Shown piece after piece: positions 1-8,065 of a DNA stretch of 33,687 nt. The notes beneath the pieces were generated by a model. It saw nothing but the letters and a program-made list of their open reading frames with translations. It did no database searches and was not told the origin of the DNA. A program made the translations under genes and the position numbers. Source of the stretch: BS750m-G57 sp964607575 (GTDB taxonomy: Bacteria; Planctomycetota; Phycisphaerae; SM23-33); the NCBI GenBank assembly GCA_964607575.1, contig CAZSLS010000050.1, positions 1 to 33,687 on the forward strand. The letters are read 5' to 3'. Numbering within the stretch: position 1 is the stretch's first letter; each line of letters opens with the position of its first letter.

Positions 1-2
1 GG

Positions 3-1031
3 AAGATCACGCGCCCGACGCGAACGGTCTTCGCCACATCGCTGGGCAGCAAGTCGGTCATCACCAGCATACTCGTCCAAGCCGTACTCGACGACGGCGT
101 CTCGGGCGTCGGCGAGGTCCCCACAAGCTTCTCGTTCCCGCGCGAGACGCCCCAAGCCATCAAACGCGTACTCACCGAAGCGCGCTCGGTGATGCGGGGC
201 ATGGCGATAGAGGATTACCCCGGCGCCCTGACCAGGCTGCGGGAAAGTCACCGCGAGTTTCACATGACACTGAGCGGTCTGGAGGTGGCGCTGTTCCGCG
301 CGGCGTTGGCGTCCGGCGGGCGGAGCGAGTTTGCTCACTGGGGCGGGAGGTTGGGGCGGCTGGAAACCGACATCACCATCCCCTTTACGCCGGGCGGTGC
401 GTCTCTGGGCCCGTGGTTGGACCGCGCCACGGGCAAGGGGTTCAGGATGTTCAAGGTTAAGGTCAGCGGTAATGTCGAGGCGGACCTGACCTTCCTGCGG
501 TGGGTCTCGGCGCAACTCGGGCGAAGGGTGGGCGAGTTCACGATCCGCCTGGACGGTAACCAGGGCTATACCGCCGCGACGTACCGCCGGATGCTGGACG
601 GTCTGGACAGGGCGAAGATCGCCGTCGAGCTGTTCGAGCAGCCGCTGCGATGGGACGACTTTGCGGGGTTGAAGCGTATCCGCGGCTACTCCGAGGTTCC
701 GGTGATCCTGGACGAGACCGTCTTCGACGCCGATGCGTGCCGGCGCGTCATCGACGATGGGCTGGGCGACGGCGTGAACATCAAGATCGCCAAGAGCGGT
801 ATCGCCGGCTCGGCGGCCATATGCAAGCTGGCCCGATCGGCGGGCCTGAAGCTCATGATCGGATGCATGACCGAGACGATGGTCGGCCTGTCGGCGGGTA
901 TATACTTCGCCGCGGGCACCGGGGCGTTCGATTACGTGGACCTCGACGGCGTACACTTTCTGTTCTCCCGCCGCCGATTCGGTCCGATAACTGTCGCGGG
1001 GGATGAATACATCCTGGAGTCAGGCGCATGA
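3..1031 (+). CDS. Dipeptide epimerase-like enolase superfamily protein (5' end outside window)
   Basis: This gene is cut by the left edge: the reading frame is open from base 3, so the start and part of the N-terminal capping domain are missing. The rest is a muconate-lactonizing-type enolase barrel. Visible catalytic elements are K-x-K (FKVKVSG, bases 450-470), the metal ligands in LDGNQGY (D at 552), ELFEQPL (E at 636) and ILDET (D at 711), and the second-side lysine in IKIAKSG (792). The late motifs GCMTE and VDLDG, the latter with the D-x-D substrate signature, match L-Ala-D/L-Glu epimerases and other dipeptide epimerases. The family racemizes the C-terminal residue of dipeptides, often from murein peptide turnover, in the cytoplasm. 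The stop overlaps the start of the DUF819 gene by 4 nt, so translation is probably coupled. Exact dipeptide specificity cannot be read from this sequence. Confidence 0.88.
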   Translation, partial: KITRPTRTVFATSLGSKSVITSILVQAVLDDGVSGVGEVPTSFSFPRETPQAIKRVLTEARSVMRGMAIEDYPGALTRLRESHREFHMTLSGLEVALFRAALASGGRSEFAHWGGRLGRLETDITIPFTPGGASLGPWLDRATGKGFRMFKVKVSGNVEADLTFLRWVSAQLGRRVGEFTIRLDGNQGYTAATYRRMLDGLDRAKIAVELFEQPLRWDDFAGLKRIRGYSEVPVILDETVFDADACRRVIDDGLGDGVNIKIAKSGIAGSAAICKLARSAGLKLMIGCMTETMVGLSAGIYFAAGTGAFDYVDLDGVHFLFSRRRFGPITVAGDEYILESGA

Positions 1032-2209
1032 TCCACGATCCGATGGGGATCATCATGGTGCTGCTGGTGATCGAGGGCGCGATCCTTTACGCCGCCGGGC
1101 ATCGCGGCGCCAAGAGGCTGTTCAAGTACGTACCCGCGATGTTTTGGATCTACTTCCTTCCGATGCTGGCCAACACGATCGGTCTGATCCCGCCGAGGGA
1201 GAACATCGCCGGCGACGTCCACGGCGCGATCACGACGTACTGCCTTCCCGCATGTCTGGTGCTGCTGCTTATCAGTGTGGACCTGCGTGCGATATGCCGG
1301 TTGGGCAAGGTGGCGATTGCGGTCATGCTCGCCGGGAGCCTCGGGACGCTGATCGGCGGTGTCGTCGTGATGCTGATCTTCGGGCGCTGGCTACCGCCGG
1401 ACAGTTGGTCGGGTATCGGAGCATTGTCCGCCTCGTGGATGGGCGGCAGCCTCAACATGATCGCCGTGAAGGAGGCCGTCGGCACGCCGGAGAAGATATA
1501 CAGCACGATGATCGTGGTTGACACGATCATCCCCTATGCGTGGATGGGCCTGCTGATCTTCCTGTCGGCCCACCAGGCGAAGCTCGACCGCTGGAACCGC
1601 GCCAAGACCGACATTCTCGACGACCTCAAGCGTCGCACCGCGGGCGGGGGCGTGTCTGAGAGCGAGCCCATCACGTTGCGACACGTCGTCGTGATTTTCG
1701 CCGTCGCGGCGGCGGGGACGTATGGGGCAATCCAACTTGCCGGGCTCCTGCCCGCTATACCGCAAGTGGTCAGCACGTCGGCGTGGGCGATCATATTGGC
1801 GACCACGCTGGGCCTGGTGTTGTCATTTACCCCCGTCCGCCGGTTGGAGCGGTTCGGCGCCTCGACTATCGGGTACGGGTTGTTGTACTTCGTGCTCGCG
1901 TCCATTGGGGCACGGACCAGCCTGACCAGCCTCGCCGACGCGCCGCTGATGATTGTCGTGGGGGTCGTGTGGGTGCTGATCCACGGCGCGCTCATCCTCG
2001 CCGCCGGGCGCCTGTTCCGCGCGCCGATGGCGCTGCTAGCGGCCGCCAGCCAAGCCAACATGGGCGGGACGGCATCGGCGCCGGTGGTCGCCGAGATCTA
2101 CCATCCGGGGCTGGCGCCCGTGGGGCTCCTGCTTGCCGTTCTGGGCTCGATCCTGGGCACGTTCCTGGGTATCTTCTGTGCCCACATCTGCCGCTTCCTC
2201 AGCCACTAG
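1028..2209 (+). CDS. DUF819 family integral membrane protein
   Basis: The 393-residue product is almost entirely hydrophobic segments joined by short loops, about ten predicted membrane helices. One longer hydrophilic loop (about residues 180-220) lies in the middle, giving a two-halves layout. The opening residues, the LPMLANTIGLIP segment and the glycine-rich ASWMGGSLNM and ANMGGTASAP segments resemble the DUF819 (YjcL-like) family. The two MGG segments sit at similar places in each half, as expected for an inverted-repeat transporter fold. The start ATG shares 4 nt with the epimerase stop. The family has no firmly established substrate; transport of dipeptides or murein peptides is an inference from the coupled epimerase. 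Confidence 0.85.
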   Translation: MIHDPMGIIMVLLVIEGAILYAAGHRGAKRLFKYVPAMFWIYFLPMLANTIGLIPPRENIAGDVHGAITTYCLPACLVLLLISVDLRAICRLGKVAIAVMLAGSLGTLIGGVVVMLIFGRWLPPDSWSGIGALSASWMGGSLNMIAVKEAVGTPEKIYSTMIVVDTIIPYAWMGLLIFLSAHQAKLDRWNRAKTDILDDLKRRTAGGGVSESEPITLRHVVVIFAVAAAGTYGAIQLAGLLPAIPQVVSTSAWAIILATTLGLVLSFTPVRRLERFGASTIGYGLLYFVLASIGARTSLTSLADAPLMIVVGVVWVLIHGALILAAGRLFRAPMALLAAASQANMGGTASAPVVAEIYHPGLAPVGLLLAVLGSILGTFLGIFCAHICRFLSH

Positions 2210-2287
2210 CGCCCGCGCACCGCCGACGCCCGGACGAGCCCGGATAGTGGGCGGCAGTCCGGCGGATTGGATTGTCGATCCCCGTCT

Positions 2288-2316
2288 TTGACTGATCCGG
2301 AATCGGGTGCTATATT
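2288..2316 (+). promoter_or_regulatory. Sigma70-type promoter of the DUF6288-esterase-sulfatase operon
   Basis: TTGACT (2288-2293) and TATATT (2311-2316) are separated by exactly 17 bp, each one base from consensus. The start codon lies about 62 nt beyond the -10 box, preceded by AGGAG at 2365-2369. This is the only clear promoter seen ahead of the three-gene block 2379-7631. Confidence 0.6.
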
Positions 2317-2378
2317 GCCTGTAATCGCCTCAGGGAGATAGAGATTACGCTAATAGAACATCTTAGGAGATATGACAT

Positions 2379-3839
2379 ATGAGAAACGCAAAACCAGCGA
2401 TGCTGCTGGCGGGCATCCTGATATCGCTCTTGTTTGTTGAATCCGGGTGGGCCATTGTCGACCCTGACAACAGAGGGCAATGGGCCAAGCCGACCAATAG
2501 AGGCCCGGACAAAGACGTTCCCGGTTTCCTGGTCAACCTTGGTCCGACCGGCGCCAGGGCGGTACTGAAGGAAAAATCATTTGTCGTAAAGTATGTCTTC
2601 CCGAAGTCACCGGCGGACAAGAAACTTAATATCGACGACGAGATAATCGGCGTCAACGACAAGATCTTCACGACAAAGCACATCTTCGGAAAACAGTACG
2701 GGATGGGTTACAAGGTCGGCTATGAAGGGCCGATAATGGATTTCGGGAATGCGATTGAAGACAGCGAGGGTCGCGACGGGATCCTGAAACTGACTGTAAT
2801 TCGCAAGGGTAAGAAGATGGCGGTCAAAGTGCGTCTGCGTGCGATCGGCAGGTTCAGCAAGACTTACCCGATCAAATGCCCAAAGTCAGCTAAGCTGGTC
2901 TCTTCGGCGATGCAGTACCTCTTGAAGCACAACAGGGAATTCCGTTCTCCGTGTCACAAGAGGGGAACTGTAGGGCTGGCGTTGCTGTCACAGGGGAAAT
3001 TGAAGGAGGCCAGGGCTATGGCAGCTTCCTGGAACAAGGCCCCGGGCGCAAGGACATGGACCTGGCCGGTCGCCTATCAATGCATCTTCCTCAGTGAGTA
3101 CTATCTGAAGACCCGGGACAAGAGTGTCCTCAGAACGATTGGGTTGTTGGTGAAACGTCTGTATGAAGCACAGGTCACGGACCCCGCGATGTACAAGGAC
3201 CGGATGCATGGCGGCCGGCCGCAGGGCAGGAACTTTTTGAAAGGCGGCCTAGGGCACGTTGTCAAGATTGACGGTTACGGAACGATGGCGATCACTACCT
3301 TGATGGCATTGTTGGCGTGGGAATTGGCTGAAGATTGCGGGGTGAAACTGGACCAGCGGTATGTGGATCGCGCCTTTCAGTGTGTCCGCAATAATACAAA
3401 TAAGAGCGGATACATGGGATACCGCCATGCCAGAGGCGCCTATAGTCCCGTTGGCAGGCAGGGCCTGGCGATTATCGCGCACAAGCTCGCGAAGGATAAG
3501 GGAACTGAAGAATATGTCCGAAGAGTGACCGCACACCTGGCCAAATCGAAAACCCGTCTGAACGACGGGCACGGTGACAATGTGCTGGCGGTATTGTGGG
3601 CGCTGCTGGGGATTCAATTGTCGGGCGACAAAGCAGCCACTCGGGAAATGTTCGATTACAACAAGGCGTTCATCAATATGGCAAGGACGCATGATGGGTC
3701 ATTTGTCGCCCAGCCCGGGCGGAACTCGGGCGACAAAGGCTATTATATGTCATCGCGCATCCATCCTACCGCTGCTATGGTGCTTGTCCTGGGCATGTCA
3801 CGACCGGGCCTGAGGATTCAAGGCAACTGGAGAAAGTAA
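2379..3839 (+). CDS. Secreted DUF6288-type protein with PDZ-like domain
   Basis: The 486-residue product begins with a signal peptide (about residues 1-25, basic start, hydrophobic core, ending SGWA). Residues about 45-165 form a PDZ-like domain, with GFLVNLGPTGARA and a later IDDEIIGVND segment typical of a substrate-binding groove. The remainder, from about residue 180, is alpha-helical with repeated Gly/Ala-rich pairs (IDGYGTMAITTLMALLAW, GDNVLAVLWALLGI), as in alpha/alpha-toroid folds. This combination matches DUF6288 proteins of PVC bacteria. AGGAG sits 9 nt before ATG. The next gene starts 5 nt after the stop, so they are co-transcribed. Its role is unknown; a glycan-processing or scaffold role is inferred from the adjoining esterase and sulfatase. 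Confidence 0.75.
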   Translation: MRNAKPAMLLAGILISLLFVESGWAIVDPDNRGQWAKPTNRGPDKDVPGFLVNLGPTGARAVLKEKSFVVKYVFPKSPADKKLNIDDEIIGVNDKIFTTKHIFGKQYGMGYKVGYEGPIMDFGNAIEDSEGRDGILKLTVIRKGKKMAVKVRLRAIGRFSKTYPIKCPKSAKLVSSAMQYLLKHNREFRSPCHKRGTVGLALLSQGKLKEARAMAASWNKAPGARTWTWPVAYQCIFLSEYYLKTRDKSVLRTIGLLVKRLYEAQVTDPAMYKDRMHGGRPQGRNFLKGGLGHVVKIDGYGTMAITTLMALLAWELAEDCGVKLDQRYVDRAFQCVRNNTNKSGYMGYRHARGAYSPVGRQGLAIIAHKLAKDKGTEEYVRRVTAHLAKSKTRLNDGHGDNVLAVLWALLGIQLSGDKAATREMFDYNKAFINMARTHDGSFVAQPGRNSGDKGYYMSSRIHPTAAMVLVLGMSRPGLRIQGNWRK

Positions 3840-3844
3840 AACAG

Positions 3845-5929
3845 ATGGGCAAAAGAACAACAATTATGACCGCAGTCCTTGTGGCGCTTTGCTGCAGCAG
3901 CGTCCTGGCAGCCGCCAAACCACTCAAGGTCTACATCCTGGCCGGGCAGTCAAATATGCAGGGCTCGGCGCACAAGCGCACCTTTGCGGCTATTGGCGAC
4001 GACCCCAAGACCGCCTCGCTTCTGAAAGATATCCAGGACAAGAACGGTGATCCGATCGTTTGCAGCAACGCCTGGATCACATATCTGACCGGGGGCCGCG
4101 ATGGCGAGAAGCTCCTGCACGGCAAGGTGAAGGTGGGTTACGGTTTTGACGGCGAGCGAATTGGCCCGGAATACGGGTTTGGCCTCTACATGGACAAGGC
4201 GCTGGAGGAACCGGTCCTGATCATCAAGACCGCCTGGGGCGGAAAATCGCTGGCGGTGGACTTCCGCCCGCCGGGCGCCGGGCCATATATGCCCAGTGCG
4301 AAAGAGAAGGAGCGCGGCAAGGTCCCGACAAAGGAGAAGGTCGGTCACTACTACCGCGAGATGATCAAATTCGTTCGGGCGACACTGAAGGACGCCGAGA
4401 GCATCAGGAAGGTGGTTCCGAACTACGATGCAAAGAAGGGCTATGAACTTGCCGGCTTTGTCTGGTTCCAGGGCTGGAACGATATGTGCAACCGACACCA
4501 TATCGAGCAATACACCGGGAACATGATTCACTTTATCACCGATGTTCGAAAGGAGCTCGATGCCCCGAAACTGCCTTTCATCGTAGGAATTCTGGGCGTT
4601 TACGGTACGGACCCGAACAGCCGGAAGTTCGACAAGGGCCTGCCGGTAACCGCGTTCAGGAAGGTCCAGTTCGCCGCGGTGGAGCAATACGACCGCAAAG
4701 CGCCCGCGAAGTATCGCGGCGGTGTGATCGCCGTCGACAGCGGTCCGTACTACGAACTGAAGCTCAGTGATATTTACTGGAAGCGGCGAATGACCGGCCA
4801 CTTGAAGCGGCAGGTTAAGCAAGGAAAGATGACGCCGGATCAGATGAAGAAGGAATTCGCCCGGTACGGTTTCGGCGACGGCGAACTGACCGCCAGGGAG
4901 CAGAAGACCTGGGATCTATGCGCATCGAACTCCGAATACCATTACCTGGGCAGCGGTAAGACGTTTGTTCGCTTCGGGAAGGCGCTTGCCGAAGCGATCC
5001 TTGAGGCCGAAGCCCGGGGCGCGGGTGCGTCCAAACCGGCGGCGCCCGTCAAGAAGGCAGCCAGACCCGCCAAAGAAGACGCCGAGAAGTTCAGCTATTA
5101 TCTGGGCTATCGCAATGGCAAAGCTATTGCGGCCAATTCCAAACAGAGGCCCGCCGACAATGACGCCTTTCTGCGCGGAGTGAGCGTCGCGCTCGGTATT
5201 GAGGAATTCCGGACTGCGGATAAGGACAATGCTGATTACCGGAAAGGCGCTGCTTTCGGTACTCGGTTCGCCGATTTTGGAAAGCATCGGTTTCCCTATT
5301 TGGAACAGCGCAAGGCGGTCGAGGGGCTTAACGCGGGCCTCGAGAACGAAGAGCCGGCCTATACTCTTGAAGAACTCAAAAAGGCCAGCGGTGTCTGCTC
5401 AAAGTATGTCACGTCTCCGGCGCGGGCGCCGAATCCGATGCTCGGCAAGGAGGCGCCTAAGTGGGATGTCGGGCCGTGGTATCAACTGCCCGAAGGCAAG
5501 ACTTCGCTGGACATCTCCGATTTCAAGGGCAAGGTCCTCTACATGTATTGCTTCCAGAGCTGGTGCCCGGGCTGCCACAAACGGGGGTTTCCCACACTGA
5601 AGCAGGTCGCCACGAAATACAAAGACGACGACAGCGTTAGGTTTGTCGTGTTCCAGACGGTGTTTGAAGATAGGGCAAGCAAGCCTGTCAATACCTTTGA
5701 GAACCTCAAGAAGATCGCTAAAAAGTATGGCCTGGCGATGCCCTTTGCACAAAGCGGAAGCCGCGAGAATAAATCCAAACTGATGCGGGCGTACAAGACC
5801 CGGGGCACGCCCTGGACAATGATTATCGATAAGAAGGGCGTAATCCGCTACGGCGCCTTCCACATCACTCCCGCCGATGCGGACAAGCTGATCGAAAAAC
5901 TCAAGGCCGCCAAGCCCTCAGGAAAATGA
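3845..5929 (+). CDS. SASA-type carbohydrate esterase fused to FKBP_N-like and thioredoxin-like domains
   Basis: The 694-residue exported protein has a signal peptide (1-23) and three parts. Residues about 27-390 are a sialate O-acetylesterase/SASA-type SGNH hydrolase: GQSNMQG with nucleophile Ser36, KTAWGGKSL (oxyanion region), FVWFQGWND, and a candidate catalytic His366. A Lys/Ala/Pro linker (395-412) follows. Residues about 414-515 resemble the N-terminal dimerization domain of FKBP-type prolyl isomerases (FSYYLGYRNGKAI, DNDAFLRGVSVALG), apparently as two half-repeats; this call is less certain. Residues about 535-690 are a TlpA/redoxin-type thioredoxin fold with WCPGC (574-577) and a cis-proline segment RGTPWT. 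The enzyme part probably deacetylates polysaccharide side chains. It is 5 nt downstream of the DUF6288 gene and 61 nt upstream of the sulfatase gene. The fusion has no stop or frame break. Confidence 0.85.
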   Translation: MGKRTTIMTAVLVALCCSSVLAAAKPLKVYILAGQSNMQGSAHKRTFAAIGDDPKTASLLKDIQDKNGDPIVCSNAWITYLTGGRDGEKLLHGKVKVGYGFDGERIGPEYGFGLYMDKALEEPVLIIKTAWGGKSLAVDFRPPGAGPYMPSAKEKERGKVPTKEKVGHYYREMIKFVRATLKDAESIRKVVPNYDAKKGYELAGFVWFQGWNDMCNRHHIEQYTGNMIHFITDVRKELDAPKLPFIVGILGVYGTDPNSRKFDKGLPVTAFRKVQFAAVEQYDRKAPAKYRGGVIAVDSGPYYELKLSDIYWKRRMTGHLKRQVKQGKMTPDQMKKEFARYGFGDGELTAREQKTWDLCASNSEYHYLGSGKTFVRFGKALAEAILEAEARGAGASKPAAPVKKAARPAKEDAEKFSYYLGYRNGKAIAANSKQRPADNDAFLRGVSVALGIEEFRTADKDNADYRKGAAFGTRFADFGKHRFPYLEQRKAVEGLNAGLENEEPAYTLEELKKASGVCSKYVTSPARAPNPMLGKEAPKWDVGPWYQLPEGKTSLDISDFKGKVLYMYCFQSWCPGCHKRGFPTLKQVATKYKDDDSVRFVVFQTVFEDRASKPVNTFENLKKIAKKYGLAMPFAQSGSRENKSKLMRAYKTRGTPWTMIIDKKGVIRYGAFHITPADADKLIEKLKAAKPSGK

Positions 5930-5990
5930 GACAAGGATTATCGGCCTGCCTGCTGCTTGGCAGCTTGTCGGTAAACACCAGGAGAACAAC

Positions 5991-7631
5991 ATGAATCTTT
6001 CACGCCGCCGGTTTCTGAGACTGTCCGCATTGGCGGGTGCAGGTGTTGCTCTTGGACGGGCCCGGGCCGCCGATGTGCCCAAACGCCTCGCCGGTTTACC
6101 CAACATCGTGATCATATACGCCGACGACCTGGGCTGTGGAGATTTGTCGTGCTACAACCCCAAGTCGGCTTACAAAACGCCGCGACTCGATCGGATGGCT
6201 AGAGAGGGCGTCAGGTTTGCCGACGCCCACAGTCCGTCGACCATCTGTTCCCCCTCGCGCTACGGGCTCTACTCCGGGCAGCAGATTTACCGATCGACCG
6301 GGCGGGGGGGCGGGGCGTTCGAAGGGCCCGGCGGTCCGAGCTATCTGAAACCCGGAACACTCACCCTTGGCGACATGCTGAAGAAAAAGGGATACCGCAC
6401 CGGCGTTTTCGGCAAGTGGCACGTCGGGCTGACCTGGCTCGACAAGAACGGAAAGCGCCTCGGCGGGGGATTCAAGAACTCGCTGCTCATCGACTACGAA
6501 AAGAGTACGCCCCTGGTCGATGGTCCCAACAAGCGAGGCTTCGACGAATCGTTCATCACCCCGAACTGCCCCACTACCGATCCCCTCTACGTCTATATTG
6601 AAAACGGGATGGTTCCGGTACCGGCCGACCGGCGACACAAGCGTTCGAACCTCCCCAACCCCGGCGGCAAGTGGCGATGGGATAATGACGAGGGGTGGAT
6701 GGCCAAGGGGTACCAGTTCGTCAAAGCAGACCTTCTTTTCTACGATAAGATGCGGAAGTTCATCACCGGGCATCGAAAGAAATTTTCTGACACTAAGAAA
6801 CCCTTCTTCGCGGTCCTTTCCACCCAGATCTGCCATGCGCCCGTCCTACCGGCGCCGGAGTTCAACGGAGCAACGAAAGCGGGCCCGCGGGGCGATTTCG
6901 TCCGCCAGCTCGATACCCTGGTCGGACGGGTACTCGATCTCCTGGCCGATCTGAAAATCGATGACGAGACGCTTGTCCTCTTCAACTCCGACAACGGTCC
7001 CGAAACAATGCACGTGGCCTGGATGCGACAGGACCACAATCACGATCCCGCTGGAGGATGGCGGGGCGTGAAGCGCGATGCGTGGGAAGGCGGGCATCGG
7101 GTTCCGTTTATCGCCAGGTGGCCCGGACGAATTGGCATGGGTAAGGTCTCCGACCAGATGACGAACACGACCGACATTTTCGCAACCCTCGCGTCGGTGG
7201 TCGGTTATAAACTTCCCGACGATGCGGCGAGAGACAGCTTCGACATGCTGCCGGCGATGCTCGGGACCCAGGATCCGAAGAAGTCCATCCGCCCGCACCT
7301 TCTGACCCAGAGCTTCCGGGGAGAGTTCCAGATTCGCCAGGGAAAGTGGAAGTACCTCGATCACAAGGGATCGGGCGGGAACAACTATGCCCGGGGAGCG
7401 ATGAAGAAATACGCCCTCCCCGAGACAGAGCCCGAGGCGCCGGGGCAGCTTTACGATCTCGAGAAGGACCCGGGCGAAACGAAGAACCTGTTCGTCAAGG
7501 AATCGGCGAGACGTCAGCAGTTGCAGATGCTGCTCAAGAAGCTGAAAGAGACCGGCCGCAGCGCTCCGAAGAACAGGATACCGATCGGTATAGAGAACAT
7601 TCCGCGACTGTCGAATCCCGCCCCTGATTGA
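5991..7631 (+). CDS. Tat-exported formylglycine sulfatase (family S1)
   Basis: The 546-residue product starts with a twin-arginine signal (SRRRFLRL at 4-11, then a hydrophobic stretch to ALGRARA). Metal ligands are seen in YADDLG (Asp45/Asp46). The sulfatase signature is CSPSR at 86-90, where Cys86 would be matured to formylglycine; because this is a cysteine-type motif, an anaerobic or aerobic maturase elsewhere is needed. GKWHVG and the late NSDNGP motif complete the type I sulfatase active site. It hydrolyses sulfate esters, probably on a polysaccharide given the upstream esterase. AGGAGA lies 6 nt before ATG. The substrate cannot be told from sequence. This is the last gene of its operon; no clear terminator was seen after it. 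Confidence 0.93.
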   Translation: MNLSRRRFLRLSALAGAGVALGRARAADVPKRLAGLPNIVIIYADDLGCGDLSCYNPKSAYKTPRLDRMAREGVRFADAHSPSTICSPSRYGLYSGQQIYRSTGRGGGAFEGPGGPSYLKPGTLTLGDMLKKKGYRTGVFGKWHVGLTWLDKNGKRLGGGFKNSLLIDYEKSTPLVDGPNKRGFDESFITPNCPTTDPLYVYIENGMVPVPADRRHKRSNLPNPGGKWRWDNDEGWMAKGYQFVKADLLFYDKMRKFITGHRKKFSDTKKPFFAVLSTQICHAPVLPAPEFNGATKAGPRGDFVRQLDTLVGRVLDLLADLKIDDETLVLFNSDNGPETMHVAWMRQDHNHDPAGGWRGVKRDAWEGGHRVPFIARWPGRIGMGKVSDQMTNTTDIFATLASVVGYKLPDDAARDSFDMLPAMLGTQDPKKSIRPHLLTQSFRGEFQIRQGKWKYLDHKGSGGNNYARGAMKKYALPETEPEAPGQLYDLEKDPGETKNLFVKESARRQQLQMLLKKLKETGRSAPKNRIPIGIENIPRLSNPAPD

Positions 7632-7730
7632 GTGGGGAAAGAGTCTGTGGCGATTTGGCAGGATGATGCAATCCTTGATTGTACTCTCCGCCGGCGTTGT
7701 TTGTTCGTGTTGGGGTGTGCAACAATTTTC

Positions 7731-7759
7731 TTGACATTCAAACGCATTTCTGGCATAGA
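7731..7759 (+). promoter_or_regulatory. Candidate promoter of the 2-oxoacid:ferredoxin oxidoreductase operon
   Basis: A perfect -35 box TTGACA (7731-7736) is followed after 17 bp by CATAGA (7754-7759), a 3-of-6 match to the -10 consensus. A perfect TATAAT also lies at 7790-7795 but has no recognisable -35 box at the right distance. The first gene begins at 7853. The 221-bp gap 7632-7852 shows nothing else clear. Confidence 0.45.
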
Positions 7760-7852
7760 GTAACGTCCAAAAAATATAGATCCTTCTCTTATAATCCTGA
7801 CGTTACGTTGCATGGATATAAAGAAGCTGCTTTTAAAGGCATGGGCTTGAAT

Positions 7853-8065
7853 ATGAAAAAAGGATACATTGAGATTAACCAGGAGCTTTGCAAGGGGTGT
7901 GAAATGTGCATGGAATTTTGTCCGAAGGATGTGATTTCCCACTCTGACAAATTAAACGCGAGCGGTTACTTGCCGGCTTCTTTCACAGATAACGGAGAGT
8001 GTACGGGCTGCACCACCTGTGCTGTGGTCTGCCCGGAGGTGGTGATAGAGGTGTATCGTGAGTAA
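7853..8065 (+). CDS. Ferredoxin-like delta subunit of 2-oxoacid:ferredoxin oxidoreductase
   Basis: This 70-residue protein is a bacterial-type 2[4Fe-4S] ferredoxin. Cluster motifs are C13-x2-C16-x2-C19-x3-C23P and C50-x2-C53-x2-C56-x3-C60P. In this enzyme family it passes electrons from the thiamine-dependent catalytic centre to external ferredoxin. I chose ATG 7853 because homologous short delta subunits start just before the first cluster. ATG 7841 is also in frame, and an AAAGG at 7835-7839 is 13 nt upstream of 7853. The frame runs open further upstream, but that stretch looks non-coding and includes the candidate promoter. The stop overlaps the GTG start of the alpha subunit by 8 nt. Confidence 0.88.
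   Translation: MKKGYIEINQELCKGCEMCMEFCPKDVISHSDKLNASGYLPASFTDNGECTGCTTCAVVCPEVVIEVYRE

Noticed and set aside
2210..2287. Rho-independent terminator after the DUF819 gene
   Set aside because: The GC-rich stretch forms only imperfect stems and has no following T-run.
5564..5578. CPGCH in the esterase-thioredoxin protein as a heme c site
   Set aside because: It sits in the WCxxC position of a thioredoxin fold, so it is a redox disulfide motif rather than a heme site.
7679..7852. Longer ferredoxin subunit starting at TTG 7679
   Set aside because: The extra residues show no ferredoxin similarity and the stretch contains promoter-like boxes.
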